A stretch of 64,000 nucleotides of DNA from Liolophura sinensis (taxonomy: Eukaryota > Mollusca > Polyplacophora > Chitonida > Chitonidae): assembly GCF_032854445.1 (NCBI RefSeq), contig NC_088306.1, positions 5,206,373 to 5,270,372 on the forward strand, given 5' to 3'. The translations under genes were made by a program, and so were the position numbers. Below are positions 45,060-55,700 of the stretch, piece after piece; the first letter of the stretch is position 1; each line of letters starts with the position of its first letter. The notes beneath the pieces were generated by a model. It had not been told where the DNA came from. It saw nothing but the letters and a program-made list of their open reading frames with translations, and did not search any database.

Positions 45060-45700
45060 TTTAATTGTGAATGTTCATCAACTCTGTTCAGATAAACCAA
45101 AGTCAGTAAGCGGTGTAAATGTGAAAGAATCCCTCATGAGCACATATAAAACTCTGAGGCCTCGGTGGGCATAGATCTGGAAACTAGACATGTATTGCAA
45201 ACACAATTTCACAATCTCTTTGGGTCATCGCGGAAATTTGTTTACATCAGCAAGAATTTGAGAATCCACTTTCAGCATTGTCACTTGGGTGAACCCTGTA
45301 ATTTTGGACGCTAAGAACAAAAATGCACTGTTTGTTTAGTCTTTTAAAAACACATGGAGCATTGTATAAACTAGTCCTGGTCACCCCAAAAATATGCCTT
45401 GGTGTTTGGTATAACTGAAATGTTCATGAATGTACTGCTAGGTGGTAACTTGGAATCACTTATACGGCTGGTGTTTTATGTCGCTTTCAGGAAGGCTTCA
45501 CCAATATATATGAGGGCGGTCGGATTCGTCGGTTTGGGAACGGGACAGAGCGCAAGGAAATTCGTGACGCCCTACATGATACATGACAGCATTATTAATG
45601 TAAAGCCACAATCACCTTGTGCTAGATTTCCGTGGGTGCTAGATAAATAGTTTGCATACAGAACAACTATGTTAATTGTTATCCTAAACACTGCAGATGT
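45060..45700 (+). repeat. Tandem segment 2, middle part
   Basis: Sister of 38800-39450. An 83-codon open frame at 45399-45650 has no equally long counterpart at the sister place and is not called a gene. Confidence 0.65.
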
Positions 45701-45794
45701 CACCTGGAAAGTTGAAAAAATATTCTTTCAGAAAAAACAACAACAACAAAGGCAATAATACACGTTTAGTCCATTGTTCACAGACGCTGAGGTT

Positions 45795-46015
45795 TTTTTA
45801 TTTACTTATTTGATTGGAATTTTACGCCGCACTCAGGAATATTTCAGTTGTACAATACGACGGCGGTCAGCATGTTCGTGAGAGGAAAACGGACAGAGCA
45901 GGTTGCTGGTAGACCATAAGACCTGCGACCAGAGAGGAAACCACCATAAACTGGACTTGAACTCTGAGCGACCACATTGGCGAGAATCCCAATGCACTAG
46001 CGCGCTGAGGTTTTG
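45795..46015 (-). repeat. SINE-A, nearly full-length, reversed
   Basis: Reads on the - strand from the head ('gcgctagtgcattgggattc', 'gagttcaagtccagtttatg') to 'gagtgcggcgtaaaattcc' and a tail 'aaataagtaaataaa'. Absent from segment 1. Confidence 0.85.
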
Positions 46016-46249
46016 TCTCATACCATTCAAAGTGAAGTAGAGATGCTCCTTTCAGCCAAACAAGTCACATCAATGAATAAATAATTTCGCCAGCTGACAT
46101 CTCGAGTGAATTTGTAGACTCCATACATGGGACATGCTCCGTACGTCGTGAGCGACGGCTTTAGAGTTTCGGTGCAGACTTTTTTTCTGAAAAGGTATAA
46201 GTGAAAGAGTCTTCCGGGGGTTGTACTGTAATGTTGAAGTACCTTCCTG

Positions 46250-46620
46250 ATGAGTGAGCGAGTGCTTGTGGTTTAACGTCGTACTCAACAACTTTTTCAG
46301 TCATATGATGACGAAGGAATCTTTAGGGTGTATGTAATGTGCCTCCTTGTCGCAGGACGGATTTCCACCGCTCTTTTATCTAGTGCTGCTTCACTGAGAC
46401 GACTTACCGAAGGCAAGTAAACCGCACCGCCCGAGCCATTATACTGATATGGGTCAACCAGTTGTTGCATTATCCCTTTAATGCTGAACGCCAAGTGAGG
46501 AAGTTACATCCTACATCCACCCGCCCGAGTCATTAAACTGATACGAGTCAACCAGTCGTTGCACTATCCCCTTCATGCTGAACGCCAAGCGAGGACGTTA
46601 CAACTTCCTCTTTTAAAAAA
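46250..46620 (-). repeat. SINE-B, reversed, with a 94-base internal duplication
   Basis: 3' tail 'gagtgagcgagtgcttgtgg', then the whole body reversed. The part 'gcccgagccattatactgat' to 'gaacgccaagtgagg' (from 46429) occurs again from 46523 ('gcccgagtcattaaactgat' to 'gaacgccaagcgagg'). Confidence 0.85.
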
Positions 46621-46699
46621 CTTCCTGATATTGTACTTAATTAAAACATAATCCATAGGACGCAATCAGATTGGGATTGTAGTAACTGGATTTAATGGT

Positions 46700-47560
46700 G
46701 TGTTTCTTGTAGCTGTTAACATTTGGGGACATCATACCAAGCATGTTATAGAATAAAAGAGCGGTTTAATCAGCCATAGGTCTTCCAATTTAAGGAACCT
46801 AAAAAAAAAACAGTTTTTTTTTGTTTATTTGTGTGCAGTGTGCCCATTCTCACCAGTACAATCGTGTGTCAGCTCCGTGTTTCCAAAGTCTGTAGGGTAA
46901 CGTTTGCAGAAGCCTTTACGGTGTTAGATGTGGTACCACGTTGTGTTTGTAACTTGGTACATGTAGGTTTGGATATGACAATGATGACTGTAATACTGCC
47001 ACCAGCGAATTATTATATGTCAATTGGAAAAAAAAATACACGAAAGGTGCAAAATTCACATGATACAGACCACCTTACACAACAATAAAGTAGAAAGTAG
47101 AAATGTCAATCAAAAATCATTCAGTGGTCATTTTTTCATTGTGTTGCGCATCCTAAGGCACGAAAGCAATGGATTTACCCATCACGAAATCACTATCACT
47201 CCCTTTGACCTTTTTGTCGCTCAGAACGAGTTCATTGGTCCTGAGCACTTGTTCGCCACTCCTTGGCACGTTCTAATAGCTCGACGAACACCGCATTTGA
47301 CGAGTCCCTTGATCGGCGTCGTAATACAGAATATCCGGGCTGTTAAACTGGCACCTCGGTGAAGAGAGCTGGAAAATTGGCCAAGGGGGCAAATGAGTCA
47401 TAAATCCCTAGAGAGCTCCTTCAAAGTAAACTGTCAACCTTCACAAGTGTCAAGAGTAATAGTAAGAGATGTAAAACTCAACGGTAGCCAAATACACGAT
47501 AAGGGCTTATATAATCTTCATTACCTGTGGTAACAGAATCACAATGTCCAAGAGTTAGTG
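46700..47560 (+). repeat. Tandem segment 2: block U, second copy, with upstream part
   Basis: 46850-46960 matches 40230-40340, and 47160-47543 matches 40915-41320 ('cagaacgagttcattgg', 'cgaacaccgcatttgacg', 'aatacagaatatccgggctg'). Confidence 0.85.
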
Positions 47561-47674
47561 AGTGAGTGCTTGAGGTTTAATGTCTTACTTAACAATTTTT
47601 AGTCGTATGGCGACGAAGGCGTTCTTAGAGTGCATGTAATGTCTCTTTGTTGCAGAACGGATTTTCACCGCACT
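47555..47674 (-). mobile_element. SINE-B, 5'-truncated insertion with 11-base target-site duplication
   Basis: The 120-base 3' part of SINE-B in reverse ('ttagtgagtgagtgcttgag' to 'cggattttcaccgcact'). The exact direct repeat 'atgtccaagag' lies at 47544-47554 and 47675-47685. Sister copy U1 has a single 'atgtccaagag' at 41320-41330, the empty site. Confidence 0.93.
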
Positions 47675-47984
47675 ATGTCCAAGAGGAAGGATATAATTAA
47701 TAAATTGAGATTTTAACGTACAAGCTACATTTCTTGCCCCTGGAAAGAGACAGGTCAAAGCTAAACACAGGGATTGTTTTATTGATTTCCGACATACAAA
47801 CTAACGGACCTATTCAAGCGTCTTTATACAGAAAGGTAACACTTCGGCACAAGAGAACATAACATTGGGAAATATATTATGAAATACAATAATGATAATC
47901 CCAAATACTACAAGGACTCATCGACAGAATCCTGACACATGTTCTGAAAAAAAAAACCGTTAATTAAACGCGTTGATATTATAT

Positions 47985-48200
47985 ATTTGTTTATTTATTG
48001 GTGTTTTTGCAATAATAATAATAATAATATTTATAATAATAATTAACCATGCTGAGACTCGGGAAAGCGTGAGCCTTGGGTAAACGTGAGCCTGGGGGAA
48101 ACATCTGTTACTGCCAGACCTTCCCACAACACAACCGAGGAGGAAGCTTGCATGAGCTCGACTCGAACTCACAGCTGAAAGGTTACTGGGTCATGGTGCT
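47985..48200 (-). repeat. SINE-A-like copy, reversed, with altered body
   Basis: Reversed tail ('gtttatttattggtgttttt'), an (ATA)n stretch, then body ('ccagaccttcccac') and B box region ('gagctcgactcgaactcac'). The 'tgctggccgccgtcg' part is replaced by unrelated sequence with three copies of a 'gtgagcctggg'-like word. Confidence 0.7.
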
Positions 48201-48289
48201 GCTTTTATACTTATACTTCCTTATACTGTAAGGAAAGCCAGATGAGCGTTTGACCACTAAGTCTATTCTACACTGCAATGACCACACGC

Positions 48290-48545
48290 AACGGACACCC
48301 CGAGTCTTCACGGCTCTGTGCGAGACTTTGCGAGACTTTTCATCATTATATATTGGTTTGATCGCGGATGTGTTTCAGAAACGGAGGGACGGTCGCGCAT
48401 CTAAGAGGAAGCGTTTTAATCAAGGAGGTCGTCATAAAGATAAAACGATTCATTTCCTAACGGACGTGAAAAAAACAACGGCTAAATTAATGACGATGAT
48501 GTCTAGACGGTCATTAATCACATTTCCGCAGTAAGGCAAAGACTG
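48290..48545 (+). repeat. Conserved block V, second copy
   Basis: 'gttttaatcaaggaggtcg', 'acaacggctaaattaatgac', 'gtctagacggtcattaatc', 'acatttccgcagtaag'. A tandem array starts directly after it. Confidence 0.85.
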
Positions 48546-49030
48546 GAACCGTACCACATGCAGCTTCTGTGGGTCCTGGCCGTATGCTGGAACCGTAACA
48601 TAGTCTCCGTCAGTTCTGGCTGTATGCTGGAACCGTAATATAGTCCCCGTCAGTTCTGCCTGTATGCTGGAACCGACCCACAGTTTCCGTGAGTTCTGAC
48701 GGTATATTGGAACCTTACCACAGTTTCTGTGAGTCCTGGCTGTATACTGGAACCGTTCTACAGATTACATGAGTCCTGGCTGTATGCTGGAATCGAACCA
48801 TAGTTTCCGTGAATTCTGGCTGTATGCTGGAACCGTTCCACAGTTTCCGTGAATGCTGGCTGCATGCTGGAACCGTTACACAGTTTTCTGAATTCTGATG
48901 GCATGTTGAAGCCTCACTGTATGTTTCCGTGAGTCCTCACTGTTGGAACCGTTCCACAGTTTCCGTAAGTCCTGTCTCTATGCTGGAACCGTTACACAGT
49001 TTCCGTAAGTCCTGGCTGTATGATGGAATC
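48546..49030 (+). repeat. Minisatellite, about 39-base unit, about 12 copies
   Basis: Unit 'gtgagtcctggctgtatgct' plus 'ggaaccgttccacagtttcc', with variants and some short units. Blocks V1 and V3 each have one unit in the same place. Confidence 0.9.
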
Positions 49031-50015
49031 TTCATAGCTAATGACGCTGACCTATGGCCAGCGTGAAAGGCGTATAATAGGCCATCATACGAAGGCTATA
49101 TAGTTGCTAACCTCTTCATGCTAGATATGGGTTGCCACTGATAGGAATATGAAATCGCCAAACCCTTTATGGACTTTCGCGCAGTCTGACTTGCGTTTAC
49201 GACCGCGTGTCTTCCACCATTATGGTGCGTGTATAGAAACGGCAGTTGGTTTTTGGACTTGCTTAATCACTGGGTTTCTGTTTCACGCTGGACTGGATAA
49301 GAAAACGGCGAGATATATCCGTGGAGGAAAAGACAGTGTCTTGTCTTGTACATGTCACACTTCCTGGGAAAGCACGTTGAAGTATAAACTGACTTACCGG
49401 TGTTTCAAGTTGATTCGCAGACCGCATTGTTCATGCATGTAGCATAAATTGGAATCAGGTGGCGTTTATCCGATGCAGACTTTAGTCTGGAAAAGTACGA
49501 GTGAAGCCGCTTTTCGTCATGAGGGTTTGTGCGCTATCTTTTGTAAGAGGGCTGTACTAAAGTCCGTAGAGGACATCAGCATATTATGGGGGATTAAACC
49601 AAAATGCCAATCTGTGGATGCTTAATCAAGTAGGGGTTAACTTGGTAGTATCTGGCTTACATTGTGTACTTGTTCCTTGGCTGATCCACTGTAGTGAGTA
49701 TCCTTTAAAATGTGTGGTAGAAAAACACACAAATAATAATACAAGCTATAGATGCCAATTAACCAGTCTATGGCTTTCGTGTTGACTATGTGTATAGAAA
49801 GCCCTGCTCCGTGGATGAGTTTGTTGGTTTTAATATCACTGTATAATATTGGTATCTTTTGTGTGAATCCATCAGAGCAAATTCTTGCACAAAATTGAAA
49901 AGCATACATACAGAGGCCAAATTCAGAGGTCTTGCTTAGAATGCAATACAATGAGATAAAACCTAGAGTCCAACTGATTCTGGGGTCGTGTTTCGATGTT
50001 TGCTCTGACGAGCTC
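49030..50015. other. End of tandem segment 2 and unannotated stretch
   Basis: 49180-49240 ('gcgtgtcttccaccattatg') resembles 42850-42890 ('gcgtctttcaccaatatgg') after block V1. The rest shows no gene; frames at 49149-49442 (+) and 49637-49951 (-) have no recognisable domain. Confidence 0.45.
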
Positions 50016-50034
50016 TTGAAATTTAGCCGTTATA

Positions 50035-50450
50035 AAATCAATCTCAGTACCTGCGGCATTTCTGGCTCAGAACGAGTTCATTAGTCCTATTCACATGTTG
50101 AGAACTTGTTCGCCACTCTTTGGCACAGCCTAATAATTCGGCGAACACCGCATTTGACCAGTCCCTTGATCGTGGCCTTAATACAGAATATCCTGGCTCT
50201 TAAATTGGCGTCTCGGTGAGGAGAGCTGGAAAATTTGCCAAGGGGGCAAATGAGCCATAAATCCTTAGAGGGCTCCTTCTAAATAAATCGTAAACCTTCA
50301 CTACTGACAGGAGAGAATGTAAGGGGCATAAAAACGCAGGCCGTCCTGGAGAACAATAAAACTGACAGCAGTTAAACACACGATGATGGCTTGCTCCATC
50401 GGTAATAAGAGATTTACAGTGTTCAACAGCCAGCAAATACAGCTATAATG
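50035..50450 (+). repeat. Block U, third copy
   Basis: 'cagaacgagttcattagtcc', 'cgaacaccgcatttgacc', 'aatacagaatatcctggctc', 'gagccataaatccttagag'. Begins a partial third tandem segment without unit Z. Confidence 0.85.
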
Positions 50451-50484
50451 GGCTACATAACAGGCTAAAAATCGCTTCGGTGTT

Positions 50485-50830
50485 ATAATGGTTAGAGCTT
50501 TCGCCTGTGACCAAGCCCGCGACTGTTCACACCCAAGACTTTAAAAAATGCTATTCGCTGCTGCTTCGTATGGCGCTTAGCACCCAAAGGTTAGAGCAAT
50601 GAAACTGGATTGGATGGCCCCATGTCAGTGTAGCGTGCCCGGATGGGGTGTCATGTCTGGTGTCTTTGGCATGACAAGTCAGTGGCGGTAGCACTTTGAC
50701 GGTATGAACTCGTGATGCCACGAGACGTCACAGAATATGTACACATTCCTATTGGCTCTTCATTATATGGCTGAAAAATTGTTATCCTCAAGCATGCATA
50801 CACACAGACACATACATACATACTAGGCTA
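50485..50830 (+). mobile_element. SINE-C, longest copy
   Basis: Head 'ggtgttataatggttagagc' with a tRNA-like start, 'aaggttagagcaatgaaac', 'agtgtagcgtgcccggatgg', 'agtcagtggcggtagcactt', 'tatgaactcgtgatgccac', tail with CATA repeats. Lies between blocks U3 and V3. Confidence 0.75.
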
Positions 50831-51234
50831 GACTTCAACCAGTCACCAAATTAACTTATTAACTAATGGTCTGGGGTTGGGGAAAAGGGGTGCGGTTGTT
50901 CCATCGCTCGTCCACTCTAAGTAACTCTTGCTTCCCTACGTCCGTATTGTAGAAAGTGTAATTCAAAACAGTTGCCTAACATGTTTGACATGTCATATGC
51001 TTTTCAGGTATTTTTGGACTTTTTTACCTTCTGCGACAATGGAGTACGAGCTCGAAACTTCTCTTTTCCTGACCTGTATTTTGGTAAAAATAAAGCCGCT
51101 TCAGTTAGACAGAACTTTAATCGAAACAGATTCAAATGTACAACCATTTTGTTGTAAGATAATCGTGTACGGTTAAAGGAGGCATTCATTCGGCATACAT
51201 TTCCTCGACTTGACTACTTTCCCGGACTGCCTCC

Positions 51235-51530
51235 GGACATCAAGAGTCTTGACGTCTCCATGGGAGCCCTCTCATACGTCGTCATTATAGATCGTTTTGT
51301 CTCCGGATGTGTTTGGAAAGTTTTGAGAAAGTCGTGCTGTTCGGGGTAGTGTTTTAATCAAAGAGGTCGTCACAAAGGCAGGAAGATTCATTTCCTATCA
51401 GACGTGACAAAACAACGGCTAAATTAATAAAGATGTCGTCTAGACGATCATTAATCACATTCCCGCAATAAGAAAAAGACATTACCACAGCTTGTGGATG
51501 CTGGCTCTATGCTTGTATCAAGACCACGGC
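51235..51530 (+). repeat. Conserved block V, third copy
   Basis: 'ctccggatgtgtttggaaag', 'gttttaatcaaagaggtcg', 'caacggctaaattaataaag', 'cgtctagacgatcattaatc', then one diverged tail unit ('accacagcttgtggatgctg'). Confidence 0.85.
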
Positions 51531-51669
51531 TGTTGAGCTCAGCTTTGAGGGCTGAGTTTACTTGTATACTATAAAAAGGAGGAACAGCTGTGTTCGGTAT
51601 CATGCCTATGGGCTCCATGTCAAAATATGAAGAAAATGTGGTCTATGACTGACGTGAAAAAGTGCTACC

Positions 51670-51885
51670 CTCAAAAAAATAATGAATTTTAACAGAAAAT
51701 CTGTTATCTGACTAATGCTAAAATGTATTCCGCTATTGCAGCAGATTGTTCTGTGAAACATAACACACATATTCATTAATTCAACATAAAGATTCTGTTA
51801 GACTAACAGAACATGACAGAATATTATGTTATAATAACAGAAAAACCGCAGGGTTTTTTGACAGTTTTGTGTTTGAAGGTATTTG
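51670..51885. mobile_element. MITE-like element related to 9.27-9.49 kb
   Basis: Left end 'accctcaaaaaaataatg' and 'ttttaacagaaaatctgtta'; right end 'gttataataacagaaaaacc' and 'gggttttttgacag'. The ends are partly inverted. Several inner 'taacaga/tctgtta' pairs can fold. Confidence 0.5.
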
Positions 51886-51889
51886 TGCT

Positions 51890-52745
51890 CATTCTAAATT
51901 CATTCTGTATTTACTTGCATATTTCCAATTCAGATATGCTTTCATCAAAGACTAGGTTCAAATGAAACTGTTTGTGATATCGTCGAAATGGACACCGACG
52001 TACACTGACTTTACATTTCTTTATAATACTGTTGATACATGTATGTCTCTTAACTGGAACTTATCTTGCGAATGAAGAACGTTGGTTGACTGTTGAGTGT
52101 TTGTCTGATGCGATGCCACGGCGTACTTACACATGGCACAGGCATAATACCAAGAGGACAAAACAGATCTTTATTTTCATCATGCCATCTTGTACGTGGG
52201 AAGGGCTGGCAACAACCTGCGTACGGTCAGCTGTGAATCGTTTACTACACAATAAAAAATTGGAAAATGCCATCATATTACCCAGATTATGACAGAGTTT
52301 TAATCTTCACAGCAACAACGTCCCACAACAACATTAGGTGTTTTTGTTAAGATTTTGCCCAGGGATATTAAGGCCACTTTGGAGATAAACACTGTCGTAT
52401 ATGAATACAACATATAAACCAATCCAGAATATATTGGCTTTGATGAACCGTCTCCCAGACAATCACTGCTTTCCGGAGAGGAGATAATCAAATTGCATTC
52501 CTGAGTCAGATACGGTATTAATTCGTTTTACAGAGAGCAATCATTGAGCATCACCTCATAGAACATTGCCATGGGGCGATCCAGGACAAGGCTTGACTAA
52601 AAGTCAGCAGCTGACCCAGTTTTGTACAGATGGATAGTTTATTGGTGTGTTTCTGTGGTTCAATTATACAATCCTAAAAATCCTTAATATCAAGCCTAAA
52701 AAAGAAAAAGAACTCAATTCTCAAATACGGAACACTGCAGGTTTT
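51890..52745. other. Unannotated stretch left of the large array
   Basis: Only a short SINE-A body fragment (52188-52235, 'gtacgtgggaagggctggc') was recognised. No gene. Confidence 0.5.
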
Positions 52746-52750
52746 GGTAT

Positions 52751-55700
52751 GGAGAGTAAAATAGAGAAGTGGCGACAGTGTGATAGTGGAATAGAGCAGT
52801 GACGACAGCGTGATAGTGTATTACAGCAGTGACGAGAGTGTGCTAGTGTAATAGAGCAGTGACGACAGTGTGATAGTGTAATAGAGCGGTGGGAACAGTG
52901 TGATAATGTAGTAGAGCATTGAAGAGAGTGTGATAGTGTAATAGAACGGTGACGAGAGTGTGATAGTATATTAGAGCAGTGACGACAGTGTGATAGTGTA
53001 ATAGAACAGTGACGAGAGCGTGATAGTATATAAGAGCAGTGACGACAGTGTGATAGTGTAATAGAGCAGTGACGACAGCGTGATAGTGTAATAGAACAGT
53101 GACGACAGCGTAATAGTGTATTACAGCAGTGACAACAGTGCGATAGTGTAATAGAGCAGTGATAAAAGTGTGATAGTGTAATACAGCAGTGACGACAGCG
53201 TGATAGTGTAATAGAACAGTGACGAGAGCGTGATAGTGTAATAGAGCAGTGAGGAGAGCGTGATAGTATATTAGATCAGTGACCACAGTGTGATAGTGTA
53301 ATAGAGCAGTGACGACAGCGTGATAGTGTAATAGAACAGTGACGACAGTGTGATAGTGTAATAGAGCAGTGACGACAGTGTGATAGTGTAATAGAACAGT
53401 GACGACAGCGTGATAGTGTATTACAGCAGTGCCAACAGTGTGATAGTGTAATAGAACAGTGACGACAGCGTGATAGTGTAATACAGCAGTGACAACAGTG
53501 TGATAGTGTAATAGAGCAGTGACAACAGTGTGATATTGTAATAGAGCAGTGACGACAGTGTGATAGTGTAACAGAACAGTGAAGAGAGTGTGATAGTGTA
53601 ATAGAACAGTGACGACAGTGTGATAGTGTAATACAGGAGTGACGACAGTGTGATAGTGTAATAGAGCAGTGAGGACAGTGTGATAGTGTAATAGAACAGT
53701 GACGAGAGCGTGATAGGGTAATACAGCAGTGACGACAGTGTGATAGTGTAATAGAGCAGTGACGACAGTGTGATAGTGTAATAGAACAGTGACAACAGTG
53801 TAATAGTGTAATAGAGCAGTGACGACAGCGTGATAGTGTAATAGAACAGTGACGACAGTGTGATAATGTAGTAGAGCATTGAAGAGAGTGTAATAGTGTA
53901 ATAGAACAGTGACAAGAGCGTGATGGTATATTAGAGCAGTGACGACAGTGTGATAGTGTAATAGAGCAGTGACGACAGCGTGATAGTGTATTACAGCAGT
54001 GACGACAGTGTGATAGTGTAATATAGCAGTAACGACAGTGTGATAGTGTAATAGAACACTGACGACAGTGTGATAGTGTAATACAGCAGTGACCACAGTG
54101 TGATAGTGTAATGAAACAGTGACGAGAGTGTGATAGTGTAATAGAACAGTGACGAGAGCATGATAGTGTAATAGAACAGTGACGACAGTGTGATAGTGTA
54201 ATAGAACAGTGACGAGAGCGTGATAGTGTAATAGAGCAGTGAGGAGAGCGTGATAGTATATTAGAGCAGTGACCACAGTGTGATAGTGTAATAGAGTAGT
54301 GACGACAGCGTGATAGTGTAATAGAACAGTGACGACAGTGTGATAGTGTAATAGAGCAGTGACGACAGTGTGATAGTGTAATAGAACAGTGACGACAGCG
54401 TGATAGTGTATTACAGCAGTGCCAACAGTGTGATAGTGTAATAGAACAGTGACGACAGCGTGATAGTGTAATACAGCAGTGACAACAGTGTGATAGTGTA
54501 ATAGAGCAGTGACAACAGTGTGATAGTGTAATAGAGCAGTGACGACAGCGTGATAGTGTAACAGAACAGTGACGAGAGTGTGATAGTGTAATAGAGCAGT
54601 GACGACAGTGTGATAGTGTAATAGAACAGTGACGAGAGCGTGATAGGGTAATAGAGCAGTGACGACAGTGTGATAGTGTAATAGAGCAGTGACGACAGTG
54701 TGATAGTGTAATAGAACAGTGACAACAGTGTAATAGTGTAATAGAGCAGTGACGACAGCGTGAAAGTGTAATAGAACAGTGACGACAGTGTGATAATGTA
54801 GTAGAGCATTGAAGAGAGTGTGTTAGTGTAATAGAACAGTGACAAGAGCGTGATGGTATATTAGAGCAGTGACGAAAGTGTGATAGTGTAATAGAGCAGT
54901 GACGACAGCGTGATAGTGTATTACAGCAGTGACGACAGTGTGATAGTGTAATATAGCAGTAACGACAGTGTGATAGTGTAATAGAACAGCGACGACAGTG
55001 TGATAGTGTAATAGAACACTGACGACAGTGTGATAGTGTAATAGAGCAGTGACGACAGTGTGATAGTGTAATAAAACAGTGACGAGAGTGTGATAGTGTA
55101 ATAGAACAGTGATGACAGTGTGATAGTGTAATAGAACAGTGACGACAGCGTGATAGTGTAATAGAACGGTGACGACAGTGTGATAGTGTAATAGAACGGT
55201 GACGAGAGCGTGATAGTATATAAGAGCAGTGACGACAGTGTGATAGTGTAATAGAACAGCGACGACAGTGTGATAGTGTAATAAAGCAGTGACGACAGTG
55301 TGATAGTGTAATAGAACAGTGACGACAGTGTGATAGTGTAATACAGCAGTGACGAGAGTGTGATAGTGTAATAGAACAGTGACCACAGTGTGATAGTGTA
55401 ATAGAACAGTGATGACAGTGTGATAGTGTAATAGAACAGTGACGACAGCGTGATAGTGTAATAGAACGGTGACGACAGTGTGATAGTGTAATAGAACAGT
55501 GACGAGAGCGTGATAGTATATAAGAGCAGTGACGACAGTGTGATAGTGTAATAGAACAGTGACGAAAGTGTGATAGTGTAATACAGCAGTGACGACGGTG
55601 TTGTAGTGTAATAGAACAGTGACGACAGTGTGATAGTGTAATACAGCAGTGACGACAGTGTGATAATGTAATAGAGCAGTGACGACAGTGTGATAGTGTA

